A stretch of DNA of 64,000 nt from Natronospira elongata (GTDB lineage Bacteria; Pseudomonadota; Gammaproteobacteria; Natronospirales; Natronospiraceae): NCBI RefSeq assembly GCF_034931365.1, contig NZ_JAYGII010000009.1, positions 1 to 64,000 on the forward strand. The letters are read 5' to 3'. Positions 8,261 through 16,514 of the stretch are shown piece after piece. The notes below the pieces were generated by a model. It did no database searches. It saw only the letters and a program-made list of their open reading frames with translations, and was not told the origin of the DNA. Numbering within the stretch: the stretch's first letter is position 1; every line of letters begins with the position of its first letter. Position numbers and translations under genes: made by a program.

Positions 8261-8671
8261 ATGGACACCGACCAGCAGATCCTGGCCATCATCGAAGCCG
8301 AGCCCATCCGCGACCAGGCCAGCCTGCTGGCGCGCCTGGCCGAACAGGGCATCCAACTCACCCAGCCAACCCTCTCCCGCCACCTGCACAAGCTGTCCAT
8401 CCGCAAGCAGGACGGCCGCTACCGGGTGAGCCGGGAACCGGTCACCGTGCTGCCCCGCATGGACATCAGCCTGGTCCCACCCAATCTGGTGATCCTGAAA
8501 ACCGATCCCGGCCATGCCCAGATGCTGGGCCTGCACCTGGACAAGCGACAGCCCGAGGGCATGGCCGGGACCGTGGCCGGTGACGACACCATTTTCATCG
8601 CCGCCGAAGCGGGAACGTCACTTGAAGATCTGCGTGAACGGGTATTGGATGTGTTCGGGCGGGATGGCTAG
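8261..8671 (+). CDS. argR: Arginine repressor ArgR
   Basis: ArgR is the arginine-responsive DNA-binding repressor and activator. The 136-residue product has an N-terminal winged helix with QPTLSRHLHKL in the recognition helix (about residues 35-45). The C-terminal oligomerisation and arginine-binding domain contains GTVAGDDTIFIAAE, closely matching the family GT-AGDDT-F signature. It is slightly shorter than E. coli ArgR (156 residues), mostly at the N-terminus. No strong Shine-Dalgarno precedes the ATG. It is divergent from argD and preceded by inverted repeats that are likely its own operators. Confidence 0.95.
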   Translation: MDTDQQILAIIEAEPIRDQASLLARLAEQGIQLTQPTLSRHLHKLSIRKQDGRYRVSREPVTVLPRMDISLVPPNLVILKTDPGHAQMLGLHLDKRQPEGMAGTVAGDDTIFIAAEAGTSLEDLRERVLDVFGRDG

Positions 8672-8697
8672 GACAGTTCAAGAGCAATGAGAAAATT

Positions 8698-10032
8698 TCA
8701 ATCGGACACGACAATCCGATTACGGCCCTGGTCCTTGGCCTGATAAAGGCGTTGGTCGGCGCGGCGAAACAGAGCCTGCAGATCCATGTCCTCATCAAGG
8801 ACCGCAACACCACCGCTGATGCTGAGGGACAGACCTGCTTGAAGCCGTTCCCAGGGATGGGACTGGACCGCTTCACGACATCGCTCGATGACCTGCCGGG
8901 CGCCATCCTCGTCCGCGTTGGGCAGGGCAATCACGAATTCCTCGCCGCCATAGCGGGAAACCAGATCGGTGCTTCGGGCCTCGTGCTGCAGTATCTCGGC
9001 AACGGTCATCAAGACCTTGTCACCCAGCTGATGAGAATAACGGTCGTTGACTTCCTTGAAGTGATCAATATCCATCAAGGCAATGGCAAGCGTGCCGCCA
9101 TAACGTTGTAGCCGCTCTTTCTCCTGCCGGAGAAACTCATCCATGTGACGGCGATTGCACAGACCGGTCAGCTCGTCCTCGCGGCTGAGTCGTTCCAGCT
9201 TCTCCACCAGTTCCTGCTGCCTGACCCGCGCCATTTCCAGACGCTGATTCTGCGCCTCGATCTCGGCGGTGCGCTGCTGAACCTTCTCCTCCAGTCGCTG
9301 ACGGCTGTCACTCAAACGCTTCACTGTGAACATCAATGCCATCAGCACGAAGAGATAGGAGAGGGTCAGCACCCGATCAGTGTTGATGGCAATCATCACC
9401 GTCAGCAGGCCAATCAGGGCCGCCGCCGGCTCCAGGGTATTGGCAAACCAGTCCACGGGAATGCGAATACGTCCATCGGTCAGGGCTACCCGGATGCGAA
9501 CAAACAAGCCGTTGACCAGCTGCATGCTGACGATGGTAGCCGCCACCGGCAGAATCAGTGCCGGCGTCAAGGCACTCACCGGGGCACTGCCCCCGGCAAG
9601 ACGAAAAGCCAGGCCACCGGCCAGGATGGTAAGAATGATCATGCCCGCATTATGGAGCGCCCGCAGCAAGGCCTGAGCCCGGCTATTCCCGGTCTGAGCG
9701 CGGATATGGAAGGGAAAAATCAACGACGCCACGGCATTGAATACCGCCGAGGCCGCCGGTCCCAGCAGCCAGATCAGACCGGCCTGAGTGATGCGGTCAA
9801 AACTGACATAGCCCAGGCGGGACGAGGGAAACCCCAGCAGAAGTATTGCCGGGCAGAGTGCGAACAGGACAACGATGTCCACCAGCGCCAGGGCGACAAA
9901 GGTCTCCCGGAGCAAGGCGGAGTCTCGGGAGAGGAGCGAGACCGCCAGGAGAAACAGACCCACGGCATAGAATGGATAAACGGACTTGCCATAGATCCTG
10001 AGCCAGGCTTGTAGTCGGGACGACAATGGCAA
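8698..10032 (-). CDS. Membrane diguanylate cyclase (GGDEF) with polytopic sensor
   Basis: This is a predicted c-di-GMP synthase. The 444-residue protein has an N-terminal half of about six hydrophobic segments (to about residue 235), a short coiled-coil linker (QRLEEKVQQRTAEIEAQNQR), then a GGDEF domain with RYGGEEF near residue 360. The inhibitory I-site is intact: RSTD lies five residues before GGEEF. The membrane part contains no sensor domain I can name. It ends 27 bases past argR and is convergent with it. It is one of three GGDEF proteins in the window, with two EAL proteins, so c-di-GMP control is a theme here. Confidence 0.9.
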   Translation of the reverse strand: MPLSSRLQAWLRIYGKSVYPFYAVGLFLLAVSLLSRDSALLRETFVALALVDIVVLFALCPAILLLGFPSSRLGYVSFDRITQAGLIWLLGPAASAVFNAVASLIFPFHIRAQTGNSRAQALLRALHNAGMIILTILAGGLAFRLAGGSAPVSALTPALILPVAATIVSMQLVNGLFVRIRVALTDGRIRIPVDWFANTLEPAAALIGLLTVMIAINTDRVLTLSYLFVLMALMFTVKRLSDSRQRLEEKVQQRTAEIEAQNQRLEMARVRQQELVEKLERLSREDELTGLCNRRHMDEFLRQEKERLQRYGGTLAIALMDIDHFKEVNDRYSHQLGDKVLMTVAEILQHEARSTDLVSRYGGEEFVIALPNADEDGARQVIERCREAVQSHPWERLQAGLSLSISGGVAVLDEDMDLQALFRRADQRLYQAKDQGRNRIVVSD

Positions 10033-10156
10033 ACCGGCCTCCTTGGCCTCAACGGCGGCAGTGTCCGAGTCCCGGATTGTTACCCTTCAGCGCCTGAAAG
10101 CCAAGTCCGCCCCCTCCAAGGGCCGACACACGGTGCCGGCCACTGCCTCGGACGGG

Positions 10157-10182
10157 GCCCCTGGCCAGCAACGGCCAGGGGC
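10157..10182 (-). terminator. GC-rich stem-loop after the amidohydrolase gene
   Basis: Arms GCCCCTGGCC and GGCCAGGGGC form a perfect 10-bp stem with a 6-base loop just beyond the stop at 10190. There is no T-tract on either side, so this may be a Rho-assisted terminator or an RNA stabiliser. Confidence 0.5.
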
Positions 10183-10189
10183 ATTTCAC

Positions 10190-11389
10190 TCAGCGACATT
10201 CCTCGGACACCAGCTCACCGGCGATAAAGACCTTGCACACCCGGCTCACGTACTCGAAGGGCTCACCGTCAAACAGCACCAGATCCGCCTGTTTTCCGAC
10301 TTCGATACTGCCCAGGTCCTCATCCAGCCCCAGAATTCGGGCCGGGTTGAGGGTAATCGCAGCCAGGGCATGATCCACCCCCAGGCCATTGGCTGCGGCG
10401 ATCGCCGCCTCGAACAGTACCACTCGGGCCTTGGGCACATAGGCCTCGTAACCCCCCTGAATGGCAAAGGGAATACCCGCCTCCTGCAACTTGGCGGCGG
10501 TATCAAAGGCGGCATTCATGCTCTCGCCACCGGTGCGGGTCATGGTGGGGTGAAGCAATACCGGCACGCCGGCCTCCCGAATCCTGTCCAGCACCAGATA
10601 GGCATCCGCCGCGCCTTCCAGCACCAGATCCAGGTCAAACTCCTCCGCCAGGCGCAGGGCGGTCATGATGTCCACGGCGGTGTTGGCATGCACCAGGGCC
10701 GGCAGCTCCCCCTCCAGAACCTTGAGCAGGGCCTGATTGCCCAGATCGGAGGGACGCTCGTCTGGGTCCTGACGACCATAGGCGCGGGCATCCTCGAAAG
10801 CCTGGCGAATCATGGCCACGCTCTTTGATCGAGTGCCGGGGGACTCGAAATGACGGGAGACACCGGCGCCAAGCGTGAAACTGACACCAGCCAGGGGGCG
10901 GATGACGGCATCATCCACGGTGTCTCCGCGGGTATAAACCAGCATGGTCTGCCCCGATACCAGGGCACCGGGCGCCGGCCCGGTGTGCAGGGTCGTAACC
11001 CCCAGGGAGCGCAACCATTCCACCAGCCCCTCGGAGGGGTTGTAGGCATCCAGGGCCCGCAATCCGGGCTGGATGGGCGCTGAGGTATCAAGCTGATCCT
11101 GATCGTCCGGCACGTTATACATGCCGGCCAGGCCGACCACGCTGCGGGCGTCAATCAGGCCCGGCGTCACAACCGCTGTCTCATGCACGGCATAGTCCGC
11201 CGGAATGTCGATCTCCTCCGCCGTTCCCACGGCCTGAATACGATCCCCATCCACCAGGACGATACCGTTCGGAATCACCTCGCCGGAGACCGTATGGACC
11301 TGCTCGGCCTTGATGGCGATACCGGCATGCAGGCTGGTACCGGCGAGGCCGGCAATGAGAATCAATGCGCTAATGGCTATCCGTTTCAT
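10190..11389 (-). CDS. Secreted amidohydrolase-like protein lacking the HxH metal site
   Basis: This is a periplasmic member of the imidazolonepropionase-like amidohydrolase superfamily, 399 residues, with signal peptide MKRIAISALILIAGLAGTSLHA. The barrel entry strand that normally reads PGLIDxHxH is PGLIDARSVVG (about 77-86), so both metal-binding histidines are replaced (Arg82, Val84). The C-terminal strand GKQADLVLFDGEPFEY is typical of the family. It follows a full-length sibling with an intact HSH, overlapping it by 4 bases. The two may form a heteromer in which this subunit is non-catalytic, or it may use a different chemistry. Its substrate is unknown. Confidence 0.8.
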   Translation of the reverse strand: MKRIAISALILIAGLAGTSLHAGIAIKAEQVHTVSGEVIPNGIVLVDGDRIQAVGTAEEIDIPADYAVHETAVVTPGLIDARSVVGLAGMYNVPDDQDQLDTSAPIQPGLRALDAYNPSEGLVEWLRSLGVTTLHTGPAPGALVSGQTMLVYTRGDTVDDAVIRPLAGVSFTLGAGVSRHFESPGTRSKSVAMIRQAFEDARAYGRQDPDERPSDLGNQALLKVLEGELPALVHANTAVDIMTALRLAEEFDLDLVLEGAADAYLVLDRIREAGVPVLLHPTMTRTGGESMNAAFDTAAKLQEAGIPFAIQGGYEAYVPKARVVLFEAAIAAANGLGVDHALAAITLNPARILGLDEDLGSIEVGKQADLVLFDGEPFEYVSRVCKVFIAGELVSEECR

Positions 11390-12693
11390 TGCCCACCTCC
11401 CTGACCATGGCTGTGCAGACTGTCCCCACGGAACACTTCAGGGCCACCCGTGGCCCACTGGCGTTGCTCGGGATCATCGCGATCAAAGACCCGCTGGCCT
11501 TCCACCCAGGTTTCCAGGACATGGGTATGCACCGAGAGAGGATCGCCACTGAGAATGATGAAATCCGCATCCTTGCCGGCTTCCAGTGAACCCAGTCGAT
11601 CATCCAGGCCCAACATGCGGGCGCCGGCCAGCGTCAGGGCTTCGATGGCCGCTTCCCGGGACATACCGGCACGTACGCCAAGACCGGCGGAACGCATGAA
11701 CAGTCGTGAGTCGGTAATGAAGTCATCGGTATGGAAGGCGGTATCCACCCCCGCCTCTTCCAGGGCCGGTGCGGTCTTCCATAGCAGGTTGACCGCCTCG
11801 TGCTTACCACCCGGCGAATCGATCATGATGATGGAGGCGGGCGCATCGGCTTCGGCAATGCGCTCGGGCACTTTCCAGCCCTCGCTGACATGGTGCAGCA
11901 CCGGGGTAAAACCAAATTCATCACCCAACCGCAGGGCGGTGATGATGTCATCGTGCCTGTGAGTATGGAAATGCACCGTCCGCTCACCATCCAGAATCTG
12001 CAGCAACGCCTCCATGCCAAGGTCCACATCCGGCTGACGGTCGGGATCATCACCCGCCCGTTCCTGGCGCCGACGGTAATCCCGGGCCTGACTGAACAGA
12101 GCCCGGACCATCTCGGCGGAACGGGCCCGGGTCCCGGGGAAAGGCCCACCCTGATCCCGAATGGGATTGGTGCCATTGGCCATCTTCATGCCGCCGCAGA
12201 CACCGAAGGTGGCATCCTCGCAGAAGAGCCAGTCATCCACGGTCAGCGGATTGGCGCGCAGCTTGAGGTACAAGGTCTGCCCGCTCATCAAATGACCGGA
12301 ACCGGGCATGACATTCATGGTGGTGATGCCGCCGGCCAGGGCACGGCGAAAACTGTGGTCGCGTACATTGACCGAATCCAGGGCGCGCACACCCGGGTGC
12401 AGGGCACCGGAACGATCGCCACCGGCGGGCCCGCCCACATGGGAGTGGGTATCCACCAGGCCTGGAAGAATCACCTTGCCGGAGACATCGCTCACCTGGG
12501 CATTGTCGGGAATCCGTACTTGGTCTGCGCTACCAACGGCGACGATCCGGTCTCCGTCGATCAGCAGGACACCATCCTCGATCACCGGTCCCGACACCGG
12601 ATAAATGGTGGCACCGGTAAAGGCATGGGGTTCTGCATGGGCACTGCAGGCCGAAACCAGCACCCCCAGCAACAACAACAGGACTCTCTGCAT
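11386..12693 (-). CDS. Lipoprotein amidohydrolase (imidazolonepropionase-like)
   Basis: The 435-residue metal-dependent hydrolase begins with a lipoprotein signal: hydrophobic VLLLLLGVLVSAC, with Cys about residue 16. The metal site PGLVDTHSHVGG (His83, His85) is intact. Further ligands probably include the His in TVHFHTHRHDD and the Asp in AFHTDDFITDSR. The C-terminal GSLEAGKDADFIILSGDPL closes the composite sandwich domain. Such proteins often degrade cyclic imides or act as dipeptidases; which one cannot be told here. It is transcribed first, ahead of the degenerate sibling, with ATGA overlap. The promoter region upstream contains a heptanucleotide tandem repeat. Confidence 0.86.
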   Translation of the reverse strand: MQRVLLLLLGVLVSACSAHAEPHAFTGATIYPVSGPVIEDGVLLIDGDRIVAVGSADQVRIPDNAQVSDVSGKVILPGLVDTHSHVGGPAGGDRSGALHPGVRALDSVNVRDHSFRRALAGGITTMNVMPGSGHLMSGQTLYLKLRANPLTVDDWLFCEDATFGVCGGMKMANGTNPIRDQGGPFPGTRARSAEMVRALFSQARDYRRRQERAGDDPDRQPDVDLGMEALLQILDGERTVHFHTHRHDDIITALRLGDEFGFTPVLHHVSEGWKVPERIAEADAPASIIMIDSPGGKHEAVNLLWKTAPALEEAGVDTAFHTDDFITDSRLFMRSAGLGVRAGMSREAAIEALTLAGARMLGLDDRLGSLEAGKDADFIILSGDPLSVHTHVLETWVEGQRVFDRDDPEQRQWATGGPEVFRGDSLHSHGQGGGQ

Positions 12694-12773
12694 TGCTCTT
12701 CTCCTTGGGCAGGGTCCGAGGGAAAAGGAAGGCCTGACAATAGCAGAAGTCCGAGTTCGGACAAATTCTGGAC

Positions 12774-12829
12774 GGCGAGCGGCGAGCGGCGAGCGGCGAG
12801 CGGCGAGCGGCGAGCGGCGAGCGGCGAGC
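12774..12829. repeat. Heptanucleotide tandem repeat (GGCGAGC)8
   Basis: Eight perfect copies of GGCGAGC (56 bases) lie in the 177-base divergent gap between the amidohydrolase and the hydrolase lipoprotein. The run ends about 40 bases before the latter's ATG. Units of 7 bases can slip during replication, so copy number could vary and alter promoter spacing. No reading frame uses it. Confidence 0.95.
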
Positions 12830-12870
12830 GAGAAGATGGTAGATTAAGGCGTATCCGGAGCAAACGGGCA

Positions 12871-13911
12871 ATGAATATGAGCAAGCGATGTCACGCCATG
12901 CCTTTCTGGCTGGTCCTGTTATTACCCCTATGGCTGCTCAGTGGCTGCGCCCGGGCGCAAGTCCAGATGCCCGGGCCGGGGGAAGTGGAACCGGAGCTGG
13001 GCGAAGACCACTTCATTGCCGCCGATGCCTACGCCATGCCGCTGACACGCTGGCTCCCGGAGGGGGAAATAAAGCAGGTGGTACTTGCCCTGCATGGTTT
13101 CAATGACTTTCGCCAATCGCACCTGCCACTGGCCCGGAAACTCAGTGCCCGGGGCAGCGCTATCTATGCCTATGACCAGCGTGGCTTCGGCGCCACTGCC
13201 CAACGAGGCATCTGGCCGGGACAGGAGCGCCTGGTGGAAGATGCCCGCACGGCCCTTGCCCTGTTGTCGCAACGATACCCGGACAAGCCCCTGTATCTGC
13301 TTGGCGAAAGCATGGGTGCGGCAGTCAGTATTCTGACAACCACCGAGACAGAGGCTGCGCTTTCAGCCGATGCCCTCACACTGGATGGCATGATCCTGAT
13401 GGCGCCGGCTGTCTGGGCCCGGGAAGAACAGCCCTGGTATCAGCGGCTGGGACTCTGGCTGGGCATTCGGGTGGCGCCGGGCATGAAGGTCGACAGTGAC
13501 TGGGTGGCGGTGGAGCCCACGGATGATCCGGACTGGGCCGAGTACTGGGATGAACACCCCCTGGTGCTGCAACGCAGTCGCATTGACGCCCTTGAAGGCA
13601 TTTCACTGCTCATGAGTGATGCCCTGGCAGCAAGTGAGAAGCTGAACATCAATAGTCTGGTGCTGTACGGCGGGAAAGATGAAGTGGTCCCCAAGGAGGC
13701 TATCTGCGCCCTGGTGAAACGCCTGCCCGAACCTGACGACGTCCCCTGGCGCATGGCCTACTACCCGGAAGGATGGCATTTCCTGGCTCGGGACAGCCGG
13801 GCTGATGAAACCCTGGAAGATATCACCGCCTGGCTGGAAGACCACGACGGGGCACTTCCCTCTGAACGAATGATCGCTCCGGCAGACTGGCGTCAGGCGC
13901 ATTGCGAGTGA
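12871..13911 (+). CDS. Alpha/beta hydrolase lipoprotein, lysophospholipase-like
   Basis: The 346-residue serine hydrolase has a lipoprotein signal ending LWLLSGC (Cys about residue 27). It has oxyanion region LALHGFNDF, Asp-rich YAYDQRGFGATAQRG, nucleophile elbow GESMGA, an Asp in YGGKDEVVP and His in GWHFLARD. This is the monoglyceride lipase or lysophospholipase (Hydrolase_4) pattern. The start at MNMSKRC is chosen because GGAG lies 10 bases upstream. The open frame extends far upstream, but that part is antisense to the amidohydrolase and includes the heptamer repeat, so it is not coding. It probably faces the periplasm, anchored to a membrane. Confidence 0.87.
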   Translation: MNMSKRCHAMPFWLVLLLPLWLLSGCARAQVQMPGPGEVEPELGEDHFIAADAYAMPLTRWLPEGEIKQVVLALHGFNDFRQSHLPLARKLSARGSAIYAYDQRGFGATAQRGIWPGQERLVEDARTALALLSQRYPDKPLYLLGESMGAAVSILTTTETEAALSADALTLDGMILMAPAVWAREEQPWYQRLGLWLGIRVAPGMKVDSDWVAVEPTDDPDWAEYWDEHPLVLQRSRIDALEGISLLMSDALAASEKLNINSLVLYGGKDEVVPKEAICALVKRLPEPDDVPWRMAYYPEGWHFLARDSRADETLEDITAWLEDHDGALPSERMIAPADWRQAHCE

Positions 13912-14050
13912 GGGCCTGATTTTGGGGAAGGTGCTTTGTAGCTGAATTGGCTTCGATTGGGGTGGTGCCTTTATGTTGTCGGTGACTTGGGCCGTCCTCG
14001 CGGCGAGTTTGGTTCAGTCTCATGCCTTGCTGCCATCTGAAGGCTTTTAA

Positions 14051-14122
14051 TCGCGGCTAAAGCCGCTCCTACGGTGCCAATAGCAGCTGCCGAAGCCGCC
14101 GTGGGAGCGGCTTTAGCCGCGA
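14051..14122. repeat. REP pair (REPIN): two inverted REP palindromes
   Basis: The left unit CGCGGCTAAAGCCGCTCC (14052-14069) and the right unit GGAGCGGCTTTAGCCGCG (14104-14121) are perfect inverted copies. Each contains its own GCGGCT/AGCCGC palindrome. This is the classic GTAGGAGCGGC-type REP of pseudomonads and xanthomonads arranged as a REPIN. No RAYT transposase is in the window. The remaining 13912-14218 gap shows no other structure. Confidence 0.9.
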
Positions 14123-14218
14123 ATACATCGGCCGAATAGAAGACACTTTTCTCAGAAATCAGCATACACCTTCAGTAGGCACGGCCCAGGTGACCCCACC
14201 CAAAGGTAGGCTTCGGTC

Positions 14219-15709
14219 CTAAGCCTTCCGCCCCCGCCCGAAAAGCCCGCGAGGCGTGCCCCGCCGGATAATGAGGCGATTACGACCCTGGTGCTTGGCC
14301 TCATAAAGAGCCGCATCCGCCCGCAGCAGACAATCCAGGGCAGAGTCACCGGAGCCGGGCACCGCAGACCACAGGCCAATGCTCACTGTCAGGAAGGTAC
14401 TTTGGCCCTCGAACGCCACCGGCTCGGAAGCCACCATGAGTCGAAAACGCTCCAGCTGCGCAATGAACTGCTCGGCATGATTCTCCTCGCAGAGCACAAC
14501 GAACTCCTCACCCCCATAGCGAGCCACCGTCTCCGTGGCACGCTGGAAATACTCCCGCAACAGATCGGAAACCCGTCGCAGGCATTGGTCACCGAAAGCA
14601 TGGCCAAGACTGTCATTGATCTGCTTGAAGTGATCAAGATCCAGCATGGCCACCGACAGCAATGACCGGTTGCGGCGACAATGGGCCAGGGCATGGGATA
14701 GGCGCACATCCAGATAGGCCCGATTGTAGAGCCCGGTCAGACTGTCCTTTCGGGTCAGCTCAGTCAGTTTGCGATTTGCCTGCTCCAGCCCCAGATTGAC
14801 CGTGCGCAGACGATAGCCCCAGAAAAGACCAGCCAGAAAGATAAGCACCATGACCGCCAGCGCCCCGGCAAACAAGGTGTAATTGCGTCCTTCCTCAAAC
14901 TGCACCTGATACCAGGCATTGATGATTTCCTGCCGATCACGGGGGGACAGGCTCGCTACAGCGGCCTCAAAGACCTCCGCCAGCATTGGCTCATCCTTGC
15001 GAGTCGCCACGGAGAGACGGGAATCCCCGTCGATACGGCCACTGATTTTCACATTCGGCGCCCGCATCTGCTGAATGGCATAACCGATGCTGGCCATATT
15101 GCCGAGCATGCCAAACAGCTGCCCACTCTGGACACCCGCTACGCCATCCTCGTAGCTATCCACCTCCACCAGATTGATCCCCGGGTATTGCTCACGATAG
15201 ATCTCGACAAAACTGAAATCGCGCATGATCCCCAGAGGAAGATGACTGACCTTCGAGAGATCACTGATGTGACCGCGGCTATCCAGGGTGGCAATGACCG
15301 AGGGGGTTTCCAGATAGGGTTCGGTGAAATTCAGGAACTCGGCACGGCCACTGGTTTCCATGGCCAGCGGCAGCACATCGCAATCCCCCTGCCGAGCCCG
15401 CTGCAACGTCTCGGGCCAATCTTCCGTCTCCAGCAATTCCGTCTCGATGCCGGCCCGAGCGGTCATCAGATCCATGAAGTCCGCCCCCATGCCCACATGG
15501 CGGCCACGCCGGTCAATGGCTTCGAAAGGGAGCCAGTCGGGGTCCACACAGAGCCGCAAGGGCTGGTTCTCCTCCAGCCAACGGCGTTGCTCTGCCGTCA
15601 GCGGTACCCGATCGGCTGCAGGGATCTCACCCTCTCCCCCAGATGCCGGGGAGGCCAGGGTCATCGCAGTGGCGAGGCCCGCAAGGAGACAAATTGGTCG
15701 GAGATCCAT
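14219..15709 (-). CDS. Diguanylate cyclase with periplasmic solute-binding (SBP_bac_3) sensor
   Basis: The 496-residue protein has a signal peptide (MDLRPICLLAGLATAM...), then a type 3 solute-binding domain (about residues 40-265; LRLCVDPDWLPFEAIDRRGR is the typical opening). One transmembrane helix lies near 280-300, with a cytoplasmic GGDEF domain carrying RYGGEEF near residue 398. The BvgS-like ligand-binding domain suggests that an amino acid or small anion controls c-di-GMP synthesis. The I-site position reads RATE instead of RxxD, so product inhibition may be lost or altered. The start is set by a strong AGGAGGGCGGA directly before the ATG; a longer frame of 64 extra codons lacks such a site. 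Confidence 0.9.
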   Translation of the reverse strand: MDLRPICLLAGLATAMTLASPASGGEGEIPAADRVPLTAEQRRWLEENQPLRLCVDPDWLPFEAIDRRGRHVGMGADFMDLMTARAGIETELLETEDWPETLQRARQGDCDVLPLAMETSGRAEFLNFTEPYLETPSVIATLDSRGHISDLSKVSHLPLGIMRDFSFVEIYREQYPGINLVEVDSYEDGVAGVQSGQLFGMLGNMASIGYAIQQMRAPNVKISGRIDGDSRLSVATRKDEPMLAEVFEAAVASLSPRDRQEIINAWYQVQFEEGRNYTLFAGALAVMVLIFLAGLFWGYRLRTVNLGLEQANRKLTELTRKDSLTGLYNRAYLDVRLSHALAHCRRNRSLLSVAMLDLDHFKQINDSLGHAFGDQCLRRVSDLLREYFQRATETVARYGGEEFVVLCEENHAEQFIAQLERFRLMVASEPVAFEGQSTFLTVSIGLWSAVPGSGDSALDCLLRADAALYEAKHQGRNRLIIRRGTPRGLFGRGRKA

Positions 15710-15902
15710 TCCGCCCTCCTCTAGCACTCTGCATGATCGTGCTACCACCCGTGTCAGCAGGGATTGAAGCGGCCCAGGCTGAACAAGGTTGATCCAGGAT
15801 CGAATCAGGAATTGCCCAGTTTGTGCTTTGAGTGTAGTTGAGAAACTGTCAAAGTAAGAGGGTAATCGATATTCCCTTCCAGCCCACTGAACGGAACGCA
15901 CG

Positions 15903-16514
15903 ATGGATCATAGCCGCGTGAAGGACGACCCACTGATTGCCGGACTGCTGTTTCAGGGCGGGCTGGTCATACTGGCCCTGATATTGGCCTGGCTGTTGAG
16001 CATCAACCTTGCCGAGCATCTTGATTTCTCGACCCAGGCCCTGCTGCTGGCGATACCGGCCACTCTGGTGATTTTCCTGGCCTTCGGCCTGCTCATCCCC
16101 TTTCGCTTCCAATGGGCCCGGGAGCTGGAAGAACAGGTACTCAAATTACTGCATGGACTGTTCCGGGGACATAGCCACGGCTGGGCCCTGCCTCTGGCCC
16201 TGCTGGCCGGCGTTGGAGAGGAACTGTTGTTTCGGGGCGTGGCCCAGACCTGGCTGCAGGAACACACCGCACCCTGGCTGGCAATCCTGATTCCAGCCGT
16301 GGTCTTCGGCCTACTTCATTTCTTGAGTACCGCTTACTTCATCCTGGCCACCCTGATGGGGATCTACATGGGCCTGCTTTATTACTGGAGCGGCAATCTC
16401 CTTCTGCCCATCCTGGTCCATTTCCTTTATGACTGGGTTGCCATCAGCTACTACCTTCGAAAACCACCACCGACGGATGAAAGCCCGGATGAGCAAGAGG
16501 CAGGCGGTGAGTAA
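15903..16514 (+). CDS. CPBP family intramembrane metalloprotease
   Basis: The 203-residue polytopic membrane protein has the CPBP/Abi motifs: GVGEELLFRG (EExxxR) in the middle, FGLLHF (FxxxH), and a final HFLYD (HxxxD, usually HxxxN/B). These residues form the glutamate/histidine active site of Rce1-like proteases. About five to six hydrophobic segments are visible. The cytoplasmic C-terminus is acidic. Bacterial members mature small peptides or provide self-immunity; no bacteriocin-like gene is adjacent. Its end overlaps the start of aceK, so the two are probably co-transcribed. Confidence 0.88.
   Translation: MDHSRVKDDPLIAGLLFQGGLVILALILAWLLSINLAEHLDFSTQALLLAIPATLVIFLAFGLLIPFRFQWARELEEQVLKLLHGLFRGHSHGWALPLALLAGVGEELLFRGVAQTWLQEHTAPWLAILIPAVVFGLLHFLSTAYFILATLMGIYMGLLYYWSGNLLLPILVHFLYDWVAISYYLRKPPPTDESPDEQEAGGE

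Noticed and set aside
12774..12829. Possible CRISPR array
   Set aside because: The units are 7 bases, contiguous and without spacers, so this is a microsatellite.
11800..12870. N-terminal extension of the lysophospholipase-like open frame
   Set aside because: It is antisense to the intact amidohydrolase and runs through the heptamer repeat. The lipoprotein signal and a ribosome site mark the start at 12871.
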